The notes under the pieces: generated by a model
Told to the model about the DNA's origin: nothing
The model's input: only the letters and a program-made list of their open reading frames with translations
Database searches by the model: none
Position numbers and translations under genes: made by a program
Source: Isoperla grammatica
Lineage: Eukaryota > Arthropoda > Insecta > Plecoptera > Perlodidae
Assembly (NCBI GenBank): GCA_945910005.1
Contig: OX246746.1
Location: forward strand, 32,070,624 to 32,134,623
Reading direction: 5' to 3'
Length of the DNA stretch: 64,000 nt
Shown: in pieces, positions 1 through 11,090 of the stretch
Numbering within the stretch: position 1 is the first letter of the stretch
Layout: every line of letters begins with the position of its first letter

Positions 1-1225
1 TTTGAAACTATTGTCAAGTGTTAAGACCGTCGATGTGAACCTACAAGTGAAGCATCATCTAAATCCGTGAGTAAGTTTTAATTTAATTAAATGAACAAAC
101 AAATTTTGTTTTTTAGAAATTAGTTTTTTGTTGGTTGGCATTTTAACGAATTTTGCTGGTTATGTTAACAGCATCGAGGTTAGTGGTCAAGAATATTGAC
201 CGAAAATTTCAGCTAAATACGTCAAGCCGTTTGACCTGTGCGCGACGAACAAAATTTAGCGCACATACAGACATACAGACATACATACATACACACACAC
301 AGACAAAGCGCCGATCGAGTTGTATGGAGAGATTCACTCCGCTTATCTACGCTCATCTAACTAGGAAAACGCTCTACGTTGCCAGATGAGCTTTTTTTTT
401 TATTTAAACCAAACAAATCATATGCTTATATCACTCTTACAAGAAAAAATTACTTTTATAATAAACATATGACTCTTTTACAACATGGCGGTTTAAGTTA
501 CAACCTTAGAATTTGTGTATATTATTTTCCGATATGTTGCTAATAATTACACGAAATATTATCTAAATCCGTTAAGAAGGTTTCTTCAAATAAATTGTAG
601 CCTTAGAGTTGATTTACCAAGGGATTTCCGCATAATTTCATTCGACCGTGGTCTACTCAATACGCTCTAATTAGTAAACTATTCAAGTAATCTGTGTATG
701 GAAAAATCTAAAATGTAGATACAGGCTAGATCTAAAATGTGATTGTGTTTAATCATACAATAACAGCATTTAAATCATAATAAAAGCTTTTTAATTTTTC
801 TACAAAGTTCGTTGTTAACATTTGCATTTTTTGCCGTGAAAGTCATAAAACATAACACGTCATTGTAGCCATTCTATGATAGCTATCAAAATTCCAAAAA
901 AATAGTGAAAAAGTTCTGACTGTGCACGCCCTTCGTGCTGCATACTATGTGCATCTTACTTCAATGGTCCGCAAATGCGAATTATAACACTGGAACACTG
1001 TAAAAATGAAGAAATCAATTGCCGTAAATAAGCAATATTTTTTTAAAACTTGGTGGTTAAAGTTACAATTTTGAAGCTATTGTCAAATGTTGATACCATT
1101 TATGTGGATCTATGAACAAAAATCATCTAAATCCGTATGTAAGTCTCACACACACACACACAGACAAAGCGCCGATCGAGTTGTACGGAGAGATTCACTC
1201 CGCTTCGCTACGCTCATCTAACAAG
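1..1225. repeat. dispersed repeat family X, two adjacent partial copies
   Basis: Two segments (about 1-361 and 1060-1221) end in the same block, which includes CAGACAAAGCGCCGATCGAG and a distal CTACGCTCATCTAAC. Both also carry the block ATCATCTAAATCCGT. The interior at about 380-950 is strongly similar over more than 500 bp to the reverse complement of 53110-53690, so this is a dispersed interspersed repeat. No coding capacity is seen, and CA/CATA microsatellite lies inside. The class is unknown; it may be a non-autonomous element. Confidence 0.6.
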
Positions 1226-2580
1226 AAATAAAATAAACAATCTCTGTATATCAGCTTTCAAAATGTCTTAACAAACATTATTTAATACAAAAAATTGTGG
1301 AATTTCTTGGTAGAAAGGAAAAGAGAAGAACAAGTCACCTTTTGAAGAGCGCCAACCCTGCTGCTGTATACTAGCTTTGTGTCGATCACTGGTTGTTATT
1401 AGTGAGAAATTGCAAAACTTTTATAATTAGGATTTCCACATTGCTCTACGCGCATCACTTGCCCCACGTTGGACCAGGGCACTCATGTGTGACTTTTACA
1501 AATACAATTTCAAAACTTTTCAAGCATAATTATGATTTCTTGCCAATGGGGAATATGCGTCATTTTTTTTTTAGCATTTTACTAGATTAGGATTATTTTC
1601 CTGAATACAACAATATTTTATTTCGATGATATAGAATAAAGTTTTATTTATAAAAACGCGCTGAAAGTTTCACACATATTAATGGCGGGAAAAACGGGGC
1701 ATACGTCACTTTCCATTTATCAGCAATCAACCAATCATAAAATGATAAATAAAATAATGCTTATTTGGAAATTACCATATCCAAAATCAATTAAAATCGA
1801 ATTAATGTCTAGTACGCCTAATAATTAATTTTGAAGCCCAATTACTTTAAAAAACAATAATACCAAACCTATTTTCATAGGATATCAGTAAATATTGGGT
1901 GTTGTTATTCATATAAAGCAGACTTGACAACGGCTTGAGTACAAATTTTGACAAGGCTTGATGACCTTAAAAATTTGATTGTTTCATCTAGGAGGCGGAG
2001 GCAAAGTCATTCATATAAGCAGTGATTTTAATGGATTGTGAATTATACATATTATTTATATAAAATTATACACATACCGTTTAAAAGTAATAGTGCAGGA
2101 AACAGATAATCAAAATCTTTGAACATTAATAGAAATATAATGAGTTAATTTTAAAACTTTTAAATTAGGTTTCTGATGTCTTTAGATGAATAACAATATA
2201 TTCCCCGTACTTTCAGAGCTGTAGAAAATTCATAAACATTCCCTATTCCAATGCAACATAAAAAAGGTACGAACTATGAAGTTACCTTTTGCTTCACAGT
2301 TTTTACATATAAACTGGCATTTTGAGACGAGTGGAAATTTATATTGTATCGACTGAGTACATTAAAAAATATAGGTAAGAGGGACAAGGCTATTAAGATA
2401 GCGTTTATTAACATAATCAGGTGTTAACTTTATACGGCTGTTCAAACAACGTGTATTAGACATACTGTAGCTAGCCGAATCCCAGAAAGAAAAACTAGCA
2501 AGCCACTTATTGGAATGAATCTGAAACTGGCATCAATGTTCGTTTAAGGAACTCAGTGTGTTTCATGTTATCGACAGGTC
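1226..2580. other. no recognisable gene
   Basis: AT-rich sequence with only short, low-quality open frames. I see no repeat structure, splice-bounded exon or RNA gene that I can support. Confidence 0.5.
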
Positions 2581-2582
2581 TA

Positions 2583-2772
2583 CGCGCTATCGCAGAGCTA
2601 AATACGCTTGCTAGCGGGGAAACTTGTCCCTAGAGCCAAGAGTTACTGACGTAGCACTCGCTCGCTCGACGACTACGAGATTGAGCTTGTTTGTAAACAA
2701 AGATCACCAAAAGAACGCTTTGTAGTCGCCATAGACCGCGTAACGTCATGATAATTCGTCCTTGAAATTGTT
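2583..2772. repeat. dispersed repeat family Y, copy 1
   Basis: This block resembles 25838-26680 in the same order: a TCGCAGAGCT start, AACTTGTCCCTA, TTTGTAAACAAA, and an ending near CGTCATGATA-TTCGTCCTTGA. The copy here is short. The copy at 25.8 kb is split by a GC-rich inverted-repeat element, so this is the emptier version of the site. Confidence 0.55.
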
Positions 2773-3576
2773 TAGCGTGTCATCCAATACACAGCGATGA
2801 CGCTTTTTTGTCTGACAAGACCATCGCATTAAAAGCAGTGAAATGAATGCATAATTTCAATTATTCAGGTGGAACAAGTCAATTAAGGCCATTGCCATGC
2901 ACATAAATACATTTTGAAAAATGGGCTTATTATTATTAATTAATATAATCTCTATATTGAACCGTACGGACTGCTGACAATAGCTGGGCATTGGTTTGCG
3001 TCCAAGCTCACAGCAATTCAATCGGTGGGGGTGGAGGGGGGAGGTAGAGGGGGGGGGGGGAATTCGTATTTCGTACCAACACGATCCTGTGGAACGGGAA
3101 TGGTATCACTAGGAAGGGAAGGTAGAGTAATAGCGCACTGGATCTGGTCTAAAGAATTGACTGTTGGGCTTCACCATATATAGCATATTGTTGATACATA
3201 CAATGGAAATTATCTACTTGTGCGGGTGACCAGCTGTTTTGTTCCGCTTTGTGTAAATTCATTGAACCGTAGTTCAGGTATATTAATAATGTTAGTACAA
3301 AAGTTTCAAATGCTACCAATAGTCTGTTTGGGACGGAAATAACGTTTGCAGGTGTTGTTTACAAAACTTGTCGATAATAATATTCACTGCGTTCACACTC
3401 GTAAAGAGTTGCATTTCGGCATTTTTCAGTTTTATTTTATGCTCATGGTACTTTCACTTATTTCACATTAGATTCAGATTTGATAAAATTGCCTTATTTC
3501 AATTTTGTATTACACACAATTCAATATGATGAATTAAGTGCGATCTCTTGAGTAAGCTGAAGCGTTGTTAGTTGCA
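2773..3576. other. intergenic, contains a G-run
   Basis: No coding region is seen. A purine/G-rich tract at about 3025-3062, ending in at least ten consecutive G, could form quadruplex structure. The stretch lies just upstream of the candidate first exon at 3577, so it could include promoter sequence, but I see no convincing core promoter motif. Confidence 0.4.
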
Positions 3577-3602
3577 ATGGCGCCTTCCCAGCAACTTGTC
3601 AG
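3577..3602 (+). CDS. candidate first coding exon (MAPSQQLV...)
   Basis: An ATG with G at -3 and G at +4 opens eight full codons (MAPSQQLV) plus two bases, ending AG before GTAAGT, a perfect 5' splice-site consensus. The reading would give a short first coding exon with the rest of the gene outside the visible homology. No downstream exon in this window can be joined to it with confidence. It could be chance: the ATG context and donor are both good, but the segment is only 26 bp. Function unknown. Confidence 0.3.
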
Positions 3603-4091
3603 GTAAGTCACTAAGGTCAGCGTTCTTTTAGTCAACTAAATTTTATATTAGCGTGAATTCTATAGTGGCTAATGGAATGACTAAGCCTTCTTTGGCTTAA
3701 TCTCATGTATCAGTGCAAATGTTCTCCGTTTTATAATAAAAAGCTGTATTTGGAACGTAGTCACTGCATGTTAAATGAAAAAATATATATAGCATAGTTT
3801 ATTTTAGGAACTAGTTTAATACTTGCAGACAATATTATAAATGCTCTCGATCGTTTGAGAAATGTATGTTTCATTATTAAATAATTTAGACTGGCGATAA
3901 AAAGAAAAGGGTAAATTAGAAAGAAACTACTTTAAATCATTTCTTTCCACGAATTATACACTTACCAGATTTTCATCTCGCCCCAACTGTATCCTACTGC
4001 ATTTCAAGGACTGGACAATGCGTCCCCTATGAATCAGTTCCCATACCCCGAGGCAGTGCCCCAGCGCTATCTCTTGACAGCTATATTGTAC

Positions 4092-4190
4092 CTGCCGCGA
4101 TACACTGCTATCGAAGCTGCTCTGAAGTTATATTGTCAAGGGCGTTGCAAATACCTGCCGCGATTCACTGCTATCGAAGCTGCTCTGAGA
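4092..4190 (-). repeat. 63-bp tandem duplication of the exon 3' end and splice donor
   Basis: The last ~35 bp of the 4155-4358 exon plus its GT donor recur 63 bp further on (donor at 4091-4090). The two copies differ by few bases; for example the codons read SSESRQ in one and SSVSRQ in the other. The duplicate donor could give an alternative 3' exon end or be silent. Confidence 0.6.
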
Positions 4191-4358
4191 GGACACCGAT
4201 GGCGCCCTGATAAAGCGAGGAGTGCTCGGCACATAGGGGCGTGACTGATGAGCCAGGATAGGAGACACAGACTCGAAGGGGGACCTGGCGGTAGGTCGAG
4301 GGGACAACAACGTCTGTCTCGGCTGGATACTGTGCTGTTCGCTAGCCACGTTGAACTC
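4155..4358 (-). CDS. candidate internal exon of a host gene, Ser/Pro-rich
   Basis: On the minus strand, a pyrimidine-rich tract ending TTTGCTTCAG is followed by exactly 204 bp (68 codons) open in one frame, then CAG followed by GTATTT, a usable 5' splice site. Both ends are phase 0 if the frame starts GAG-TTC-AAC. The translation is rich in Ser, Pro, Arg and Gln (for example SPRPTARSPF and SVSSQSSFDSSES), typical of a disordered, phosphorylatable region. There is no recognised domain or transmembrane segment. The codon-phase symmetry, both splice sites and a GC content above the surroundings argue for a real exon. No neighbouring exon could be assigned, and the parent gene is not recognised. 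Confidence 0.5.
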
Positions 4359-4419
4359 CTGAAGCAAAGAAGATAGCATAGCTTAGTTAGATCGCGATAA
4401 CGACTCGAGTGAGAGGACA

Positions 4420-6400
4420 TAATGCATGGGGAATGAGAGTTTACTATGTTTTAGGTCTTTGAGGCAAGTTTACAGAATACAATGGACGTAGGACTTTCCT
4501 CTGTAAATTGTGAAAAGTAAGATAATTAAAATTAATGACTACTTCCTGAAACTGCATTGAAAGTCCTTAGAGGGATGCTACCTGGTTAAGTGTTAGGTAT
4601 ATTTAGTGCGATTACAATAATTATTATGAAAAATATAAAATATATACCATTTTTGAAGTAAAAGAATGGCTTTCGGACGATCAATCAATACCAACTAATG
4701 AGGAACTAGGTAACGAGTTTCCGAATGTAAAATTACAATTTTTTTTCTAAACTACGTAATTCCATCAATATTTGTTTTTCTCTTCTAAAAAAACTAAAAA
4801 TTTACAACATGACACGTAATACATCAATCTGATCAAGTAACGTATTGCGTTAAACCTACATTAAACGGTTCAATTTTTCTTTAACTTGAATGAACATGAA
4901 GGTTGCCTTCCGTAACGATTAAACAGACTGTTAAGCTCTGGTCTCGTTGTGGTCAAGGCCTACTGGCGATGCCTGCAGGGTTTGTCGGCAACGTTGCGCT
5001 GCACTCGTAATGAAAGACGGCGTTTTGAATGTGCTACATACAGATACATGAACACAGAGTGCGAGAGTTCACACAGCGGCAAGGCTGTTTGTTACAATAT
5101 AGATGTAACTCCTAGGCCTGAACTCACATGTTAATTAGCCAGTTTCTTAGACAGGGCAAAGATCTTACTGATACCTCCCTTGTTGCTATTGCTGCAATGT
5201 TTTGTTTAATTATAATGATATGAAATGTACTTGAAATGTTCGTTAGTGAAATAAGTTGGATGTGCAATAACTCGAGTGCAATGGCTGCCCCGCGCACGTG
5301 AACACCAGAATATGATATTTTATTGATGGTTGGTTGCTTGAGAACCATTAAAATCCCTACTCCGCCTTCCTTCCCTTTGCGGTGAAAAAGAGCCAAGCTA
5401 ATCAAAGGAACAAAACTGAAGCCATATCTCAAAAAAGATCGTTATGACGAATTACTAATTGTCTTGAAATTTTTTAATTTTTTAATTGTGAATTATATTA
5501 TATTTTCGTATGTTTGTAACTACTTCGGGATCTTAAACAAATGTAGAACTAGAATCTGTCCTTTCATAGAATTAAGTGAAGTTTCGAAAAAGTGTAGGCC
5601 TATTTGTGATAGTTTTAACTGTACAAACATTTTCATTCGCCGGAAGTAAAAATCTACATATGAACAACTCTATCGAAATAACCAACATTTTTTTAAACTT
5701 CGTAGTATCAGAACAGATGAGTTAACAGCAGGTACACAAATTCAATCTTCACTCTTTGTGTTTGACTCTTGAAGTATTTACAACCCAATATAGGTACGTA
5801 TATTTTACAGCATAATACAGCGAGCAATAAGCAAAAAAAAATTAAAAATATGCTTTGAATATTTGGTGAGACCTTCCGCTAGTTCTACTCTTAGGTTGTA
5901 TGCCGACCCCCGCAGCGTAAATCCCGTTTCTATCGGTTGAAATTGCATAAAATTGTCAAAATGATACCAACATATGTAATCCCCTAGAAAATTCAACGCT
6001 CTTTCTTATAGATTGTCTCTGTTCCAATAAAAATTTCCGATTTCCAAATAACCTAATTGGGATATGAAAGGTGTGTTGTAACAACACTTACAAAAGTTGA
6101 ATAAGATAATTTAATAAACGGAAATATGAATTGGAACACAAGTACACTTATAAGAAAGAGCATTACATTTTCTAGGGAATGAAATATTTTTGTATAATGT
6201 TGACAATTCTAAAGCATTTTAAAGTATTTCATCCGAAATCTACAATAACTAACATTTTTTTAAACTTCGTAGTATCAGAGCAGATAAGTCAACAGCAGGT
6301 AAATCAGTTTTTATAACTGAAAAGGATAGACATTAGAACATAAATAAAGATATAGACACCGAGTGGTCGAGATACACCGCATATTTTAAGAAAAGTAAAC
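4420..6400. other. no clear gene; small direct and inverted repeats
   Basis: No supported coding region. A ~55-bp block containing AACTTCGTAGTATCAGA occurs at about 5683-5738 and again at 6247-6301. Between them, a ~28-bp inverted pair (5982-6009 and 6151-6178) brackets the interior. This suggests a small degenerate mobile element about 620 bp long. The remainder is AT-rich and featureless. Confidence 0.4.
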
Positions 6401-6404
6401 TTGT

Positions 6405-9400
6405 CTCACTTTGATGGCACATTGTTTCGACATACTCACTCTGATGGCTCATTGTCTCAACATGCTCACTCTGATGGCTCATTGTCTCGACATGCTCACT
6501 CTGATGGCACATTGTCTCGACATACTCACTCTGATGGCACATTGTCTCGACATACTCACTCTGATGGCTCATTGTCTCCACATACTCACTCTGATGGCAC
6601 ATTGTCTCAACATACTCACTCTGATGGCTCATTGTCTCAACATACTCACTATGATGGCTCATTGTCTCAACATACTCACTCTGATGGCACATTGTCTCAA
6701 CATACTCACTCTGATGGCTCATTGTCTCAACATACTCACTCTGATGGCTCATTGTCTCAACATACTCACTCTGATGGCTCATTGTCTCAACACACTCACT
6801 CTGATGGCTCATTGTCTCAACATACTCACTCTGGTGGCACATTGTCTCAACATGCTCACTCTGATGGCACATTGTCTCCACATACTCACTCTGATGGCAC
6901 ATTGTCTCAACATACTCACTCTGATGGCACATTGTCTCAACATACTCACTCTGATGGCTCATTGTCTCAACATACTCACTCTGATGGCTCATTGTCTCAA
7001 CATACTCACTCTGATGGCTCATTGTCTCAACATACTCACTCTGATGGCTCATTGTCTCAACATACTCACTCTGATGGCTCATTGTCTCAACATGCTCACT
7101 CTGATGGCACATTGTCTCGACATGCTCACTCTGATGGCTCATTGTCTCGACATGCTCACTCTGATGGCACATTGTCTCAACATACTCACTCTGATGGCTC
7201 ATTGTCTCGACATGCTCACTCTGATGGCACATTGTCTCAACATACTCACTCTGATGGCACATTGTCTCAACATACTCACTCTGATGGCTCATTGTCTCGA
7301 CATACTCACTCTGATGGCTCATTGTCTCGACATGCTCACTCTGATGGCTCATTGTCTCGACATACTCACTCTGATGGCTCATTGTCTCCACATACTCACT
7401 CTGATGGCTCATTGTCTCAACATACTCACTCTGATGGCTCATTGTCTCAACATACTCACTCTGATGACACATTGTCTCCACATACTCACTCTGATGGCTC
7501 ATTGTCTCCACATACTCACTCTGATGGCTCATTGTCTCAACATACTCACTCTGATGGCTCATTGTCTCAACATACTCACTCTGATGGCTCATTGTCTCCA
7601 CATACTCACTCTGATGGCACATTGTCTCAACATACTCACTCTGATGGCTCATTGTCTCAACATACTCACTCTGATGACACATTGTCTCAACATGCTCACT
7701 CTGATGGCTCATTGTCTCAACATACTCACTCTGATGGCTCATTGTCTCCACATGCTCACTCTGATGGCACATTGTCTCAACATACTCACTCTGATGGCAC
7801 ATTGTCTCAACATACTCACTCTGATGGCACATTGTCTCAACATACTCACTCTGATGGCACATTGTCTCCACATGCTCACTCTGATGGCACATTGTCTCAA
7901 CATACTCACTCTGATGGCACATTGTCTCGACATACTCACTCTTATGGCTCATTGTCTCAACATACTCACTCTGATGGCTCATTGTCTCAACATACTCACT
8001 CTGATGGCTCATTGTCTCAACATACTCACTCTGATGACACATTGTCTCAACATGCTCACTCTGATGGCTCATTGTCTCAACATACTCACTCTGATGGCTC
8101 ATTGTCTCAACATACTCACTCTGATGACACATTGTCTCAACATGCTCACTCTGATGGCTCATTGTCTCAACATACTCACTCTGATGGCACATTGTCTCCA
8201 CATACTCACTCTGATGGCACATTGTCTCAACATACTCACTCTGATGGCACATTGTCTCAACATACTCACTCTGATGGCACATTGTCTCAACATACTCACT
8301 CTGATGGCTCATTGTCTCGACATGCTCACTCTGATGGCTCATTGTCTCAACATGCTCACTCTGATGGCTCATTGTCTCAACATATTCACTCTGATGGCTC
8401 ATTGTCTCAACATACTCACTCTGATGGCTCATTGTCTCAACATACTCACTCTGATGGCTCATTGTCTCAACATGCTCACTCTGATGGCTCATTGTCTCAA
8501 CATGCTCACTCTGATGGCTCATTGTCTCCACATACTCACTCTGATGGCTCATTGTCTCAACATACTCACTCTGATGGCTCATTGTCTCAACACACTCACT
8601 CTGATGGCTCATTGTCTCGACATACTCACTCTGATGGCACATTGTCTCAACATACTCACTCTGATGGCTCATTGTCTCAACATGCTCACTCTGATGGCTC
8701 ATTGTCTCAACATGCTCACTCTGATGGCACATTGTCTCGACATACTCACTCTGATGGCACATTGTCTCGACATACTCACTCTGATGGCTCATTGTCTCAA
8801 CATATTCACTCTGATGGCTCATTGTCTCAACATACTCACTCTGATGGCTCATTGTCTCAACATACTCACTCTGATGGCTCATTGTCTCAACATGCTCACT
8901 CTGATGGCTCATTGTCTCAACATGCTCACTCTGATGGCTCATTGTCTCCACATACTCACTCTGATGGCTCATTGTCTCAACATACTCACTCTGATGGCTC
9001 ATTGTCTCAACACACTCACTCTGATGGCTCATTGTCTCGACATACTCACTCTGATGGCACATTGTCTCAACATACTCACTCTGATGGCTCATTGTCTCAA
9101 CATGCTCACTCTGATGGCTCATTGTCTCAACATGCTCACTCTGATGGCACATTGTCTCGACATACTCACTCTGATGGCACATTGTCTCGACATACTCACT
9201 CTGATGGCACATTGTCTCAACATACTCACTCTGATGGCTCATTGTCTCAACATGCTCACTCTGATGGCACATTGTCTCGACATACTCACTCTGGTGTCTC
9301 AACATGCTCACTCTGATGGCACATTGTCTCAACATACTCACTCTGATGGCACATTGTCTCGACATACTCACTCTGATGGCACATTGTCTCAACATACTCA

Positions 9401-9875
9401 CTCTGATGGCACATTGTCTCGACATACTCACTCTGATGGCACATTGTCTCAACATACTCACTCTGATGGCTCATTGTCTCGACATACTCACTCTGATGGC
9501 TCATTGTCTCGACATGCTCACTCTGATGGCTCATTGTCTCAACATACTCACTCTGATGGCACATTGTCTCAACATACTCACTCTGATGGCACATTGTCTC
9601 AACATACTCACTCTGATGGCTCATTGTCTCCACATACTCACTCTGATGGCTCATTGTCTCCACATACTCACTCTGATGGCTCATTGTCTCGACATGCTCA
9701 CTCTGATGGCTCATTGTCTCAACATACTCACTCTGATGGCACATTGTCTCAACATACTCACTCTGATGGCTCATTGTCTCAACATACTCACTCTGATGGC
9801 ACATTGTCTCGACATACTCACTCTGATGGCACATTGTCTCAACATACTCACTCTGATGGCACATTGTCTCAACAC
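6405..9875. repeat. 30-bp minisatellite, about 116 units
   Basis: The unit is CTCACTCTGATGGCACATTG followed by TCTCAACATA. Variation is concentrated at a few positions: C[AGC]A in the CTCxACA block, CATA/CATG/CACA/CATT, and GGCAC/GGCTC. The unit length is a multiple of three and stop-free in two plus-strand frames and in minus-strand frames. This produces very long open frames on both strands (LMAHCLNILT, SHSDGTLSQHT, HQSEYVETMC) that are by-products, not genes. An 8-bp deletion near 9293 shifts the phase. Flanks are unique sequence. Confidence 0.97.
8371..9208. repeat. 420-bp higher-order duplication inside the 30-bp array
   Basis: Fourteen consecutive unit variants at 8371-8790 recur in the same order at 8791 to about 9208, including the rare CATATTC and CACACTC variants. 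I see no mismatch between the two blocks by eye. This indicates a recent segmental expansion by unequal exchange. Confidence 0.9.
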
Positions 9876-9879
9876 AGTT

Positions 9880-10694
9880 TGCACTGCAATTATGTTACTT
9901 TGGTCGCTCACGTAGAAACCGTTATTGTGTATCCAACGAGAGTACAAGAATTCGTAGATTTTTACAGGAACTAGTCAAAATCCAGCAATCTGTGAACATT
10001 GCCATTTTTTTGTTTTTATTGAAAGCCCGTCAAAATGTATCAACATATTGATTCTAATATATTCCACTGTGTTCTAGATGTAGGTCTAAACTCTAAATGT
10101 ACCGTACCGTCTGTCCTTCTTTAGTTTTGTGAAATAAATTCGTTTAAACACTGGCGTTGATACCGTTGCTTGGTATCGAAAGCTGTTAGTGGGTGGGTGA
10201 TCGAGAAGCGCACACCATATTTCGTGATAATGATAATAATGATATTTGTGGTTGGTGTCATCCCCGGGAAGTGTGATCAACGTTTATTAGCGTTACAGAG
10301 CTGTACATAATTGCATTAAAGAGCTACGATCTTTCAAAAGTACAATTTTCAACGATATCGAACGTTATCTACCAAAGTTACTTGATCACAGTGCTTATCT
10401 GCATGGCCTTGGACGGAAGGGCTAACAATCCACCTCAGCCATCCACCATAGAGGTCGGTATGTAATGGAAGCCAGGTGGTGTTCTGTTCTAGCTGCAGAT
10501 ATTTCGATCAATATGGTATTTAACCATTGAAAAGTCGAGAGTGAGGCGGGAGAGTTCTGGCGACGGATTTGCCCTTTGACCTTTCCAAAACGACAACTGA
10601 GTTATATAGGATGGGACAGCGAGGCGCACTCTGAAAGATCGCCAATAACGCTAGGTGTATGCTATCTCTCTTATCTACGCGGAAGTGATTGTCT
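9880..10694. other. no recognisable gene
   Basis: Unique-looking sequence between the minisatellite and a SINE. I see no coding exon, RNA gene or repeat that I can support. Confidence 0.4.
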
Positions 10695-10702
10695 TCTAGG
10701 TT

Positions 10703-10896
10703 TAAATATTGGCCGGCGCAGTTGGCCGAGGTCGATTAGGCGTTGGTCTAGTAAACCGCGGTCTCTGCGTCCCAGGTTCGAATCCTGGCTTGGGCATGGA
10801 TGTCATGTGGCGTTTTTTCATCTCCATAATCATCCACTCATCGTCTCGATTAGCCTCGTTGCAAAAATATGAGACGTAAAACCCCAAATATCATCA
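10703..10896 (+). mobile_element. tRNA-derived SINE with 8-bp TSD
   Basis: The element is flanked by TCTAGGTT at 10695-10702 and 10897-10904. The 5' half is tRNA-like, with an A-box region (GTTGGCCGAGGTCGATTAGG) and a perfect Pol III B box GGTTCGAATCC at about 10775. The 3' half contains CGTCTCGATTAGCC and GCAAAAATATGAGACGT and ends in ATCAT-type repeats rather than poly(A). The same 3' domain ends the SINE at 45668-45962. Transcription would be by Pol III, with mobilisation by a partner LINE. Confidence 0.85.
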
Positions 10897-11090
10897 TCTA
10901 GGTTGATATCATTCAACGAGGTTTATGACGAAGCGCACACTCTGGCCATTGGGTGGATCAGGGTCAACTAAAATTAATAAATAATTAATGAATTTATGTT
11001 TAATGGACATTGTTAATTCACTTCGAAGTTTATATTGATATAGAGCTGCGTTCCAGAATTCATCTCACAAGTCAACTCGGGTTACTTGTG

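Noticed and set aside
6405..9875. CRISPR-like array
   Set aside because: The repeat is continuous with no unique spacers, in a eukaryotic repeat context. The 51-bp and 73-bp arrays fail for the same reason.
6405..9974. Very long open reading frames (about 970-1190 codons) on both strands as genes
   Set aside because: They are produced by a stop-free 30-bp repeat and have no unique domain, and opposite strands are equally open.
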